DNA of 64,000 nucleotides, taken from positions 10,939,560 through 11,003,559 of the forward strand of contig HG738140.1 in NCBI GenBank assembly GCA_000499405.2, read 5' to 3'. This DNA comes from Onchocerca volvulus (Eukaryota; Nematoda; Chromadorea; Rhabditida; Onchocercidae). The position numbers and the translations under genes are program-made. Shown piece by piece: positions 13,046 through 25,619 of this stretch (the stretch's first letter is position 1; each line of letters begins with the position of its first letter). The notes beneath the pieces are model-generated. The model saw only the letters and a list, made by a program, of their open reading frames with translations, searched no databases and was not told the origin of the DNA.

Positions 13046-13251
13046 GCAAATAAGAATAAATTAAATAAATTGAAGAAAGAAGAAATATCATGAAGATCAG
13101 CTTTTATCACTCTGCGATCTAGAATCAAAGTTGCATCGCGATTCACATTTAGTATTAACATTTTTCTTTTTGCAGCATTCCAAGAAGACATCATTGGTAC
13201 TCTGTCATACTTCCTTAATGGCATTACCGATATTTTCATAAACGATAGATG

Positions 13252-14991
13252 CTAGTAACTTGGAAGAAAGATTTCCGTAGTTCTTAGAAACTTAAAATAA
13301 ATTGTAAGTATAAAAACTGAAAGTAAGCTTTTTCCTGTATCCTGCGCAGCCGTGGGAGATTGACCTTGAGATACTCTACTGAGATCACTGCTACGATAAC
13401 CTTTGCGGATAAAGTGTCGCACTGGGGCTTTCGGCTCGAACGTAGCAATCGTTAGCGCTGGAAACTGCCGTGGTTGAGATGATTGTTCTCTAAAAAAATT
13501 AGTTCAGTAGCCAAGGGCTGCTCTGTTCTATCACTTTATCAATTCCTTTTATTCGCATGCGCATTACCTACGTAAATTTTAAATTAAAATAATTTTTGTA
13601 ATTATAAGGGCTTACAAGACAAGAAATCGTTGTTGAAGAGAAGATGGATAGTTGAATCTTGAAGTATTTTGTCGCGGTTCATCCGGTATGGTTGAAATTG
13701 GAGATTTTGTTTAGATAAATTCCAACTTGAGGCTAGCTGATTGCTGTAGTTCCAGTAAGCGTTCCTGTCTTTGCCTTATATTTGGTCCTACAACACGTTC
13801 TGCTGATCTTTCACTTGGTTGGAATTTTGAAGATATAAAATGATAATCATTTGTTGAGGGAAGAATTCTTGTGTTTGGTAAAACTTTTATGGAATAATGG
13901 ATGGGAAAAGTTGCTTTTCGGGAAAGGCATATGCTTAAAAACATCCGTTTTGTCGGTTTCATTCAGCGTCTTTTGGTGTACTGTAAGTGTAGTAGGCAAA
14001 TGTCGGTGTCGCATATCATTCTCGCGTTGTGACATTTGCTCGTCATTCTGCAATAGAAACTTGCTTCTGTACCATACTGAAGTCGTTGAACACTTCTTCA
14101 AGCACTTTGCCACCATTTCCGTCATTTATCTTTTCTTACTTTCAAATTTTCTATTCCATATTTTTGCAAATTCTAAGATAGCAATAAAAATTATGAAAAA
14201 AGCCAAGTCATGCAGTGAGTTTGTTTTGTCGCACTGCTTCTGATAAACTTTCACCTCTGAGATATTTCTTTTTTCATTATCAATTTCTTTTTTCCTTGGC
14301 AAAGTCTCGTAGTAAGTTATTTCTCATTCCAATTATCCAAATTTTTATCAATTGTTACTTTCATATCTGATCCAATGAAGGACTCGTTTTTTCATTCTTA
14401 TTGAACATTGGTCCAACACAGAATCTTAAATTGCTTTGATCTCAAAATAAAGCAAAATTTTTGCGAAAGAATAAGTTATAAGAAATATTTCTAGCACTTT
14501 CCAATATATAAAATTGCAACTAAAATCTAAAGCTTAAATTAACTATAATATTATATTTCTTAAATTTTACAAGAAAATTCAAATTTGCTATCGTAATATC
14601 ATAATCAAAAGATTTCGCTTAACTCAAAACGTCAGGAACATCTAGATTGGTGCTTTTGTTTTTTCTCCTTCTTAATCTAGTGGCTTTCCGATCTTATCAG
14701 TGTCCAAGTCCCTCGATACTTGAAAAAATATTCATCACCAACCATGTGAAATTGATTCCGATGATATTGATTCCTGAATGATATTCATATTTGACAAAAT
14801 TTGCTTTTGCTGTTGAGATCCATGAGCAGATGACAATAAATTTTTTCGGAAATTTCTTGAACGATTTTGTGTTTGCAATCGTTCTGGAAAGGATGCTTTT
14901 TGAGAGAGCAATGTGAAAAGCGAAGCGTTCCGTAATTGCTGATTTTGAAATGCTTTCTGTGAGATGAACCAGGTTTGCTTACTCAGTACAT
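13252..14991 (-). CDS. unrecognised Gln/Ser-rich gene or decaying gene (exon fragments)
   Basis: Several stretches look coding by base composition and splice signals but match no family I recognise. Exon 14991-14743 has a TTTTAG acceptor and encodes a Gln/Ser/Asn-rich segment containing SKQTWFISQKAFQNQQLRNA. A TTGCAG acceptor at about 14050 precedes NDEQMSQRENDMRHRHLP. The frame from 13962 down includes ERSAERVVGPNIRQRQERL. An exon ending 13616 with a clean GTAAGC donor joins in phase to 13489, encoding FPALTIATFEPKAPVRHF. Two problems remain. A single in-frame TAA sits at 13713-13711 within an otherwise open frame, and a frame change is needed near 13890. A 69-base intron starting in GTTGGA could remove the TAA. 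The alternatives are a pseudogene or a sequencing error. No function is proposed, and the end at 13252 is only the first downstream stop. Confidence 0.4.
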
Positions 14992-16648
14992 CTAAAATAA
15001 ATTTTAAATTTAGTTTGTTTTATCATTCCCGATGCTTTGTTCTGACTTTTATCCTTCACTTATCACTCTTTTACGGTACTTCACAATGACTGAATTCAAA
15101 TTATCTGATTGTGCTTGTTACTGTGGTTGTTTTACAATGAAATATAGGCTGCAAAGTGTGAGAAATACATTGCTCACAAGAAGTCAAGAAGAAAATGACG
15201 ATAGGATATGAAGTCGGAAGTGCTCATTTCATCATTATATTTCACATTTCTTTCAGTTTGCAAATAATCACAATAAAATAATTATTTTTACAGACATGTT
15301 CCATAAGAGACGTAAACTACCGTCATTTCATCTCCAACAAGAAACATGATTTATACGAGATACGATAATCCTCTAAAAGGAATTTTTGGATGAATACAGT
15401 CAAGATTGGAGTTTTAACGAAATTGGAGTTCTGTATTCAGTATTGATATGATAAATGTTGGATGGCAAAAATTACCTGACAGCATAATACTAAACAGCAG
15501 AAACATTCGGGCATCAGCTTCCTACTTCTTTGTCAGTATTCCTTTTTAATACCCTTGTGATAACAACCAGTCAGTCCCTAATTTTTGATTTAAAATTCTA
15601 TTGAATGAAATGAAAATTTCAAAAGTATATCAATAATGTGCAATACTATTGCTTAATAATATATGTCACTGATACTCCAGAATCTTATCCCTTACCAAAG
15701 CTTTTCAAACTTTTGGAGAGGCATTAGGAAGAGGAACAGCTCATTTCCCGATGATACAGAATTGCAAAATATAGCCAGCGTAATTTACCCCTCTCTTCTT
15801 TTTTCACTTCTACAAGACTTCTGAACTAAAATGATGCTACTGCGGTAGTTTCGCCTTCTATCGTCGAAGATGGCTGTGAAAGTAAATTTAAGTAGATTAC
15901 CATTCCCTTCATTCCTTCTTTTTACAAGCATTATGAAACGTGTTTTTGCGATGTAAATGTGCTGTGTTTATCATTTTTATGCATGTCAACATGATATCTG
16001 ACGAAAGTGGATGCAACTGTTTACCACACTATTATTACAGCTTCATACTTTACTCTTCGATCAAAATTGGGCATATTTTGATTTTTGAAAAATGAAGAAC
16101 TATTGCTAAGCTCCCTTTCTTCGTCTCCTTCCTTTGTGACACTTCTAAATAGCTTTGATAGATAATGTAAGTGTCATGCAATGTTCGTTGCAAGGAAAGT
16201 AAAGAAACAGGTTATATTCTTCCATTCTTCCGTTAGCACATTTTAAAATCAGTTTTTGGTGTTGAAATTCATAACGATGGTACGTTATGCATCGCCTACT
16301 TTTACAACTTTAAAAATTGATGGGCCGTCGTATATGTAATTTATAATAAGAAAAATTATAATATAATTTTATTTTCCTAATCTGTTTCTTTTTTATTTGA
16401 ATTTTAATGAAACGGAAATCAACTGCATTTTCCCAAGATTCTGATTCCAATAATTCAGGCAGTTTGATTGGAGATTACAAGAATTGATTTGAAAGAATTT
16501 GCAGAAGAAACAAGCACTTTTTCGTTTCCACGATTTCATTGATTTGACTTATAAAATTAATGCGCAAGTTTATATTCAATGCTCATTACAGGACCAATTT
16601 CCCAAATATTTTTTAATTTACAAAATGATATGAAAAAAGATTTTGTCA
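14992..16648. other. no supported gene
   Basis: About 1.65 kb between the unrecognised minus-strand gene and the 3' end of ubc-7. A possible minus-strand exon follows a TTCACAG acceptor near 15878 and includes DDRRRNYRSS before running into a stop. It may be an upstream exon of the unrecognised gene, but nothing joins it securely. Otherwise I see only AT-rich sequence. Confidence 0.35.
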
Positions 16649-18149
16649 CTAAGTTTCTTCTTGAGTTCTGCGTACGCATTCAGCAACCTTCTTTTTAAAT
16701 GCTGGATAATTTTCACGAAGCATCTTCTGGAATGTTCTGGAAAATTCGTTTGCAAAGTGTTCCATTGCTTAGCAGTCGTTATTGTTACCAACATAGTGGA
16801 AGAATCTTATTTATAGGTTAATGTCTTGAAGAAGGAAATATTATAGCAAAAGTCGAGAAGTCAGAAATCCAAAAATGCCTTAAATGAAATGAGAGTAAAC
16901 ATCTATCATGAAGCAGAACAGTTAAGTGCAACCGAGCTGACATTGAATTTCATCAGTTGTATTCCTCGTGTTAAAAAAAAAACATACGGCAGCATCAACA
17001 TTAGCCGGTGATTCGTAATTTGGATCCGCAAGCATAGATATGACAGAGAGCAAAATGGTTTCGACTGTATGAACCGGTAACCACCGCTCCTCCGGTTTCT
17101 CATAGCCGTACCGGTCATCGCCTGGCTCATGAAGAATTGATATACAAACATTGCCATCAACATCTACTAAAACTTTTAAAATAAGCTAAATAATTCATCC
17201 AGCGATTAAGGTACTAATGATGATTCAAATAGTAAAATAGTGCTTTCTTAATTTTTATTCGAAATCTTGACTTTTGAAGTAGCCGATAGAAGCATACTGT
17301 TTGGATGCCACATTTTTGATGTAAATCGCATTTTTGGCGGCCGTTGGGGATAATCGGTTGGGAAATCGAGGGTGGCGCGAAATACTCCACCTTCGCTGAA
17401 AATATTTGGGATATTTCAAGTTGAAGATTTTCATGGAAAATAGCAGATGATTTTGATCGTCTGATAGATGAAATACATTGCACTGAATTTATCAAAATTC
17501 GAAGCTTTGTTTATCGGATATTTTTGGAAAAAAAAGTTGAATTGCTTTGTTGAAGGAAAGTTTGAAACATTCACAGAAAATTAAAGGCAATTTACTATGG
17601 AGTATCTGGTGGTCCTAGTACAACCACTTCCCACTTATAAATGTCTTCAACATCACCACGAAGACCAGCTGAGAATCCTTCCACTGGTGATTGTTTTAAA
17701 TCTGTGAAAAAAAAAAAAATCATAATTTCATTTCAAATGAATTTCTCGACTTATTTTTTAAATATATTTTCTCTTCTTATTAACGACTGACAAAACAGAA
17801 AAGAACATTTAATGAATTACCGTACTGAGTAAAAATCAAGACTTGTTAAAAGAAAAAGGCTACCGCTATTATTCAAAATCATTTCGCAATAGAGTATTAA
17901 AATTATTGCGGAAGAAAAATCAACAAATACGGAAAACGAATCACAACAGATACTCTAAAGTTGATTTTTTGTTAAAATTAAAAAATACATACGTTAAAAC
18001 TGAAGTCATTTACACTCGAAATAATCCAAAATTATGGAATTTCCAATTTCTAAAATCTAAAGCCGAAAAAAAGTTCAAAATTTGAGCTTTTAACTGAAAC
18101 CTCGAAGTTGTCTTTTCAATAAAAGTGCTGATTGGGATGTCGAACTCAT
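16649..18149 (-). CDS. ubc-7: ubiquitin-conjugating enzyme E2 G1
   Basis: UBE2G1/UBC7-type E2 enzymes take ubiquitin from E1 onto a cysteine and build Lys48-linked chains with their E3 partners. Exons: 18149-18101, 17701-17596, 17395-17298, 17166-16988 and 16726-16649, giving 169 residues against 170 in human. The N-terminal helix reads [20 protein letters not shown]. The [15 protein letters not shown] motif places the catalytic Cys at residue 92. The HPN triad is intact. The long acidic loop typical of this subclass ([20 protein letters not shown]) follows directly and separates it from shorter E2s. The C-terminus ends [15 protein letters not shown]. All splice phases agree. The first exon is only 49 bp and is accepted because it supplies the missing helix 1 in phase. 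The start lies about 1.3 kb from the divergent NADK2 start. Confidence 0.95.
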
Positions 18150-19431
18150 CCGTCGTGCAGCCGTCGTACGTCTTATCTTCTTAATAAATGCTACAATGCC
18201 ACAAGTATGTATGCCTTATATGTTTTGCAAAAGCAGTCAAAATTTTTAAATTTCTCATATTTCGGAACTGCAATGATTGCATGCATGTAACGAAGTACTG
18301 CTTGCAATGATTAGCAGTGCAATGGCCATGGTTAATAGCATCTGTCCCCATACTTTGACTGATCATTTACTTGACAGGTGACATCTTTAAACTCAGAAAA
18401 GCTTGCAAATCACAGATCGGTCACATCAAATGCAGCAAAATTTGCTGTCCGACGATGTTATTATTTAGAAGATGACAGGAAATGAAACGTGATGAAGAAA
18501 AAGAGAATGGAGAGAGTGAAGCGAGAAGAGAGGGAAAAGAATGAGAAGAGAAGACCTGGAAGGAAAAGAGATTGTCGAACGTGCAACAAGCATTCAACCA
18601 TTTATAGTTTTACCGGGCTGAGTTTGAGAGAATGCGTCCCTTCAGTGAGCGGAGAAGTCTGTCTGTGTGGTACCTCGGGGTCGTCGGGTCATCGGCTTCG
18701 GGAAACATTTGACCCGATATCGACATCCATTCCTTGCCATGCGGCATAGGCGGCACCAGTTCGCTACTTCTCAATATTCCACCACAGTATTCATTATCTA
18801 CTGCTTATCGATTCCTTCACAAGACTTTTCCACTAATCCCTATTCTGCTTTTAACATTCACACTTAATCCTTTTCTCCACTGCACTTCCATTTCTGCTAA
18901 TCAGATGAGGAGATAAGTGATCTTTAAACTTTATATTGTCAAAACTAATCATTGCTAATTGTCCGTTTATTTCCTTCTTTCTTTTCCATATCTCCAGTTA
19001 ACATACTCTTACTTGCATGCTAATTTATTATACTGTTAACTTACTGCAATGCATGCATACTTACTGCAGTCTTGCATCTATGACTGATTAGGAATGAGAT
19101 GCTGGTTCACTTATTTGTGATTGGAATGACTTACCTGATTCCATGTAACTAAGTGGAGCTCTTTTGTATACCTGTTCTTCGGAAGAAATCATCCATTGCT
19201 TCTGAAACTGGATATATGTCTCTCTCAAGGGAAGATCACTTGTGAATCTTATGTTGTGATGGTTGTCCGATAGTCTCATGTTATTATTCTCAGAATTTAT
19301 CATGTCGTCGGTGATCATAATAAAGCAGAATTGGTTGCAGCAGCAAGTCAGTACAGTATGCACTTTTGTTGCACTCATGCCATCACACATCGCTATTACT
19401 ATCGCTGCTTTTAAAATTATTTTGAAAACAA
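18150..19431. promoter_or_regulatory. shared upstream region of divergent ubc-7 and NADK2
   Basis: The two start codons are 1.28 kb apart on opposite strands, so both promoters must lie here. Part of the region (about 18490-18760) is noticeably more GC-rich and purine-skewed than its surroundings. A strong GTAAGT donor on the minus strand at 19132 could end an untranslated or alternative first exon of ubc-7. It matches the phase of ubc-7 exon 2, but that route would skip the N-terminal E2 helix. No TATA box or known factor site stands out. Confidence 0.4.
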
Positions 19432-22400
19432 ATGAAACGCATTATGCAGAATTATTTGGTGACCAGTAATTCATTACTGTCGCGTGTCGCTGCAGTGTTT
19501 CTCTTCGCTAACAGTATGGATAGTACAACTGCAACGTATCAGTCGTCATATAGTTCAACAGCAACGAAAATTCAGATTAATGATAATTCGAGCAAAACAG
19601 AGGTTTTTTTACTTTTCATTTGACAAGAATGCTAACAGAAACACTGACAAAAAAAACTTAAGTCTTCTGAACTTTCCAATATATAAGCTTTATTCCTACT
19701 GTCAACTAGAATTTTTTGTTTTAATGTTCCCTTTTATTAGTCGTATTCATTACATAAACTTGTTTAACTGCTTTCTTTTGTATTCTTTGCATTATTAGCA
19801 TAACTGCAATTGTTTAAAAAAATTTTTCAATATTTCAGAAGTGTATTTTCAAACCTAAGAAAGTTTTGATTTTGTCTAAATTAACGCGATTGGAATATGA
19901 AAGGCATACTCATCCTTCTCTTAACGAAATTCAGTTGAAAAAGGAGGTAAAATTTATCTTGCATCATATTTTTCTTTTACTTTTCTATATTTTAAAAACT
20001 TTGCAATTATTTTCTGCTATCAGCTGGAATGAGTTTTACTCCGTAAAATCATATTTTTTAAGCTGGCACGGCGAGGATCTAACTATGAAAGGCTTCGAAA
20101 TCGGCATGATGAGCACTATCAATTTTTGAATGTTGTGATAGATGAACTAAGGTCTGTAAATTGTTTTTCAACTAAGTTCAATATTCAGATATTCCTTATA
20201 CTATTGTAATTTTGTAAACAAAGTTATACATTTTCAATTTTTTTTTTATTTTTTGAGGAATTTGGCATTTTTGAGGAATTTTGGCATGAAATTTGGCATA
20301 AATGGGGATTTTTGTCTGACTGCTTTGCTCATCACTAATTCAATATATAGTTTCAGAGCTTGTGGTATTGAAACTCGAACTGTGCAAAAATTCGACTACA
20401 ACAATGCTGCAATTTCATGGGCAGATGCTATATTTTCTGCTGGTGGTGATGGCACGTTTCTGCACGCAGCTTCAAGAATTTTATCAACGGAAAAACCTGT
20501 GATAGGGATTAATACTGACCCTAAGGGGTAAACTTTTATAATTTTTTGAATATTGTTCAAGTTTATAGTGTTCTTCATCTTCTTTTTACAGTCCCTAAAC
20601 TTATGCAGATTGAAATTTGAAGGGAAGACTTGCACTTTAAACTATATTGTTTTTTATGAAGTAATAATCTACAGTTCGAATGGATAAATATGGGTCATTG
20701 AGAAAAAAATAAAACAAAAATAGTGTATATTAAATGATCTTATGCTTTGCAAATTAATATAAAATTAGAATGTATAATGTGTTTACATGATATTGATTAG
20801 TTTTTCACTTTACTCCTTTTACATTTTCATGTCCAAAGCAGTGATTCTGATTTTAGCTCGGAAGGCTATCTCTGTTTGCTAAAGAAACTGTCGCATCAGT
20901 ATTTCAAAGATTCTTTAAAGCGATTACTTGCCGGTGATTTCAGGTATGCTGAAGAAGAATATTATTTCTGAAGCTAACTCCACTAAACTTTCTTTTATTG
21001 AAATATTAATATAAGCGTTGGTTATTAGTATTAGCAGTCAGCTTTGTATTGATGTTTCAAAAATCTTTTTGAGAGCACGCTATTCTATTCACACATCTTA
21101 TCAGTTTGAAGACTTTGCTTATCGTTTGATGAAGAATGATGCGGTTTTAAAGTTTAATTCTCTTTTTCTTCTTTCTGCTTTTGTTTCATTATCTTCTGCT
21201 ATCTTAAAGCAATGAATAAGAAAAAAAAAAAAACATTTTTTCGTTTTTCCCGCAATGATTGATATTTAGCAATTGTAAATGAACAATAGTTGGTGTGAAT
21301 CAGATTATAATTTAAGCCAAGTTATAATTTTTCTGCAATTATAAGTTCTGAGGATCAGTTTTATTTTATGGAAGTGCTGATTTTAGATGGTTATATCGAC
21401 AACGTATACGCATACGTGTAGAAGGTGATGTTGGAAATAGTGAACCATTTTATTTGCATGACGAGCAACTTCCTTTTCATAAATCAGAAAAGAAGTATGA
21501 TTTATTTACTAAAGATTTTGTTCATTTTTGCTAATTCTCCGTTCAGATTTCTATCCATAGAATACCGTTCATTCATGTCCACATATCATAATCTCAGTAA
21601 CTTCGTGAGTTAAAACTTTTCTTCCACTCCTAATTCATTTTACATCATTGACAATTTTAATGAACTTATTAACTCTTATCTCAGGGAAATGTTGAGATCA
21701 AAGAGAAAATCGGAAAAAACTACTGAAGGGTATGACAATGTATTGTCGTATCTTGCTTTAAATGATGTTTTCATTGGAGAGAGCTTATCATCACGTGTCT
21801 CATATTATGAAATTCAATGTGATGATGGTATAATGGTGAAACAAAAAAGCAGTGGTGTTATCGTATGTACAGGTTCGATTTTTGCAGTTTTGATGTCGCT
21901 GAAATCTTTTCTAGCAATCCAGATGCTAATAAATATTTTATGTAATATCCTTTACTTTTTAAAATTCCCTAAGCACCCTGAAAATTTCGTAGCATGAAGT
22001 CAAAACTTCAATGCAGTACGTCTTCTGTTGTTATACTCAAGGTCCTAATTGATGTTTTTTAAGATTCATATGAAAAATTCATATAAAAAACAAATAATTC
22101 AGGATCTGGTTCGACTTCTTGGTATTTCAATATAAATAAAATGACTGATTACTGTGTATCTAGTATTTTGAATATTGCTTCACAAGAGATCGGAAATATG
22201 ACATTGGGAAAGGATAAATTATTGATCCGGAGGATTCGTGACATTTATAACAGTCGCTTGCTGTTTACTCCAGATTGTGAAAGTGATTTTTACTTTCATC
22301 AGTATTCATTTCTAATTTGCTAAAAACATAGTACTAATTTTCGATGGATCTAACTTGCTGGATAAGGGTTTGCTACTACTTTATTTACATTATATTTGCC

Positions 22401-23076
22401 CGGTTCCTCTTGCAGAAATGGCTTATTGTGTTCGCAATCCAATATATAATGCAACATATCCAGAATTCCCACTACGTGGGTTGGTGAAGCGTTTGCGACT
22501 GCATTCACGTTGTTATGATGCTCATTTGGTGATTGATGGTCAAGTTGGCTACAAATTTAACGATGGTGCTGAAGCAATCCTTGAGGTTCTATTTTTGATT
22601 AACTTTTTGTTCATATCAATTTGTTGTACAGTATATTTGTATGTAAAATCGACTTTTAAAATATGAATCTCGTGTCTGATAAATTTAAACCGTTTACATT
22701 ATGTAGATACCTGCACTATAACCGTAGTTAAACTTTGAATTATCCATTCTCATATATCACTGTACAGATTTTTTTCTTTCATATATACTTCTCTTTCATA
22801 TCGACAATTGCTGCATTAACAGCATTAAAACAGAAACATTAAAATGTAGCATTAAAACATTTTAACAGAGCTAATATAAAAGCTGGCATAAAAAATCAGC
22901 AAACGTGCTAAATATTTCCGAGTTAATATCTTTGTTTCATCCAACAACATTCAGAGTTGTTGCATATTACAAAAAATTTGTGATAGTTTTCTCTTTACGA
23001 AAATTTCATTCTATATTTAACAGTAGATCTGCAGATTCATCCCGAAGATGCGCTGAAAACAGTTGTATTTCGATGA
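19432..23076 (+). CDS. nadk-2: NAD kinase 2, mitochondrial
   Basis: NADK2 phosphorylates NAD to NADP in the mitochondrial matrix. Exons: 19432-19602, 19839-19946, 20063-20151, 20357-20527, 20857-20943, 21387-21494, a small uncertain exon near 21545-21607, 21685-21872, 22103-22282, 22416-22585 and 23035-23076, about 440-460 residues (human 442). The first exon encodes a presequence-like start with Arg/Lys and hydroxyl residues but no acidic ones for about 28 residues. Visible motifs: SAGGDGTFLHAASR (the GGDG nucleotide-binding loop), GINTDPKGSEGYL, the NADK2-specific NDVFIGESLSSRVSYYEI, the spliced CTGSGSTSW equivalent to CTGTGSKAW of human, and the ending HPEDALKTVVFR. The donor of exon 9 is GTGATT at 22283; the nearer GTGAAA would create a stop. 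The one unresolved point is the exon near 21545-21607, which leaves phase 0 where the next exon needs phase 2. Confidence 0.93.
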
Positions 23077-24064
23077 AAAGTATCTACGATCACTTCGCTT
23101 AATAATATTTTGGTAAGTTGTTGACAGACAATATTCTAGTACTTACTGAATTTTTTTCCAAAAAGTATATTAAAGTTTATTCAGGTCCTTATGGGCAATA
23201 TTTTGCTAAAACTTACTGATCTTTCTGCAACAGGTACATTGAAATCTTTATGGCTTCATTCACTTTGCTTCTATTTCTCCAAAGTCGTTATAATGTTACA
23301 TATAATTATTCTCAATGTTGCGTATATAAATATTCTTCACTTTATTTTTTTCAAGTGTAGCATCACATTTAATATTTTTTTCCAAGTGTACCATCATAAA
23401 AATGTAATAATCAAGCATCATTCCGGATATTGAAGCTACGTGGCATTATAAATTATGATTAATTTTCAATCCATTTTTGTTTTGTTTTTACTGTTACTGA
23501 ACAGTTAAAGAACCGTTTATTTGCCAATAAAATATCAGATAAGACATTGCATCTAAGTCATGGTTTTTTCCTGAAATAAAACTTTTTTGCTTTGGGAAGT
23601 ATGTTTGGCTTGTTTTTTCAATTGTTTTGTTCGTTGCAGCTTTTGAAAATTTGAAATTGCCTTGATATTCTTTTAAATAATGGGTATCTATTATTTCTAG
23701 TCTACGCAAACTGACTTATCCAAAAACAACAGCTGTCAAAAAATCCGTCCTATTTCTATTTGTCATTTACTCAATTATGTAGAGAAGATATTATTTTTGC
23801 ATTTGTTTGGTGTTCCTCATCATTTACATATCACGAATAACTTCGTTTGAAACAAAATATTTCATTACAAAGCATGAAATTTTTGGCTAATTTGGAAAAA
23901 TGGAATGACAACATGAATTTCGAAATTACGAAGTGCAATAATATAGATTGATATAAACAATATATAAGGACCAAACAGTATAAAGAAAGCAACGGGAATT
24001 TTTCGATGGAAAATGGAGCCCTTTTCTTTTATATTTGAGGTTAGTCATCAGATGTAACAAACGG
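23077..24064. other. NADK2 3' flank up to the LTR element
   Basis: About 1 kb of AT-rich sequence between the NADK2 stop and the 5' LTR. It should contain the NADK2 3' UTR. The short frames present on both strands have no support. The last five bases, AACGG (24060-24064), are the left copy of the retrotransposon target duplication. Confidence 0.45.
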
Positions 24065-24570
24065 TGTCGGGAACCATAGAAAGATAAAACATACTATGTT
24101 AAAGCAACAAAATTATTTTTTTTATAAAGCATTTCTTAGATAAAGGAATCACCACATTATACAAAATTTTTTCTATTGAGTGATGAATTTCTTATCTATT
24201 TATAGCCATGTAACATATAAGATTACACACATATGGTATGCTAATTTATAAAAAAAAAAAAAAAATCTTATATAACAGTCTTTTACAGATCTTTCTCAAC
24301 CTATGTAATTCCCATTTTTGTATTCTGTATGCCACACCCGCTTATCTAGAATAAAGGGTTATTTTTTAAGCTAGTTTTTGTTGCGATTTGTAATCTTCGA
24401 CTTTGGTTAGTTTCCTTCAACTCCGTATTTACTTTAAAATTCATTATCAGCGGTGTTAACAGTAAACTTATAAAATGTTTGGCCATGCAGTCTTCTACTC
24501 GATTCAAAATGTGAGTAATTCCTTTTTCGCTATAACTAACTCTTTCACTCAAATAATAATATTCACGACA
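24065..24570 (+). repeat. 5' LTR
   Basis: 506 bp, from TGTCGGGAACC to the ATTCACGACA end. It aligns along its length with 29110-29717, for example around the shared GATAAAACA, TAAAGCATTTCTT and TATGCCACACCCGCTTATC blocks. The divergence between the two LTRs shows the insertion is not recent. Confidence 0.88.
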
Positions 24571-24605
24571 AGAAAAAGTGGTGCCCAAGATGGGATGAAT
24601 GGCAC
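24571..24605 (+). other. primer-binding-site candidate
   Basis: TGGTGCCCAAGATGGGA begins eight bases after the end of the 5' LTR. A TGG start at this place is expected for priming by the CCA end of a tRNA. I have not matched it to a specific tRNA. Confidence 0.5.
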
Positions 24606-25440
24606 TAATATCATAGGAAGTATGGAAAAGTTGGATACTCTTCTTAAGGCAGTAAAAATGATGCAATTCAAGCCTGCGGATCAAGCTTTGACAGTGGAAA
24701 GCGACAAGAATTTTAAGAATTAAGGAAACCAGTAATTGAAGATAAAGTTCAAAGATTTCAACTATGCATTCATACGTTAGAATCTGCAAACGACAAGTGG
24801 CTCACTTATATCCAAAATTTTACCAGTGCAACGAAAAGAAAAGATGAGAAAAAGAAGTATGAAGAAATAACAAAAGGAGACAATAGATTATTCAATATAC
24901 TTCATGAAGAAAAGAAGCAATTATATAACATTAACCATATATAAGAACGAAGCTGACCATGTACTAAAGCGACTTTCATAAGAATTATTTCAGCCTAAAA
25001 AATTGTTAAGACCCACGTCCCATCTAGCAGTCAATCTTCCCCAGTTTCGTTATCTACTTCTAGTATAGATTCTAGATAATGGCGAAAGTTACGGAGTAGT
25101 TTCAATGCTGCGGTTCATTCACAAGCAATCCCTGAAACTCAAAAGTTGAGTTATCTGCATTCGTGTTTAGAAGGAAACGCTTTGCATGTAGTAAGAGGTT
25201 ACGATATAGCCCCAGAAAATTACAAAGTTATAAAATGACTGTAAAAGATTAATACGGCGAATCTTCAACTATAACGAAACATTTATGTAAAGAATTTCAA
25301 TTAAGAAAAATGAAAGGGAATGAACTGGAACAATCGAAACTATGGAACGAATACTACGTCATCTAGAGACCTTAACGGAAAGCCTGCAACATTCTAGTAT
25401 TAAAACTTCAATAGAAAGCGAATAATCACGTTGGATATTA
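24594..25440 (+). pseudogene. gag remnant, N-terminal part
   Basis: Read in shifting frames, the sequence shows MEKLDTLLKAVKMMQF, then a charged helical stretch (KWLTYIQNFTSATKRKDEKK), then WRKLRSSFNAAVHSQAIPET followed by KLSYLHSCLEGNALHVVRGY. The last two resemble the conserved block of BEL/Pao gag-type proteins, where the corresponding phrase ends in a Leu-rich Y-L-x-G-x-A segment. Several stop codons and frame changes interrupt it, and it runs into a 24-base A tract near 25457. It is not functional. Confidence 0.65.
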
Positions 25441-25619
25441 AAGAAGATTTATCACAAAAAAAAAAAAAAAAAAAAAAAAATAAATAAATAAGTATAGCTT
25501 GGTCAGTCTCGAAGCTTAGAAACTTCTATCAGACTTGATCAACTTAATGAACAAGATAAAAGCAACCTTTCGGTAAACGGAAATGCCGACATAATCCAAA
25601 TGACCCAAATGTTGTTTAT

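Larger units (their letters stand above)
11139..13251. other. intergenic, repeat-containing region
   Basis: About 2.1 kb downstream of phb-2 and convergent with the unrecognised minus-strand gene. It holds a 103-bp direct duplication (11620-12134) and a 274-bp foldback element (12772-13045), both listed separately. I see no supported gene. The short minus frame at 13030-13239 lacks splice or homology support. Confidence 0.5.

Noticed and set aside
17843..18085. 80-codon plus-strand frame rich in Lys and Asn
   Set aside because: It lies inside ubc-7 intron 1 on the opposite strand; the composition is what AT-rich DNA gives by chance.
19088..19390. Minus-strand frame ending in a strong GTAAGT donor that fits ubc-7 exon 2 in phase
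   Set aside because: As a coding first exon it would remove the E2 N-terminal helix, which the 49-bp exon at 18149-18101 supplies exactly. It remains possible as an alternative first exon.
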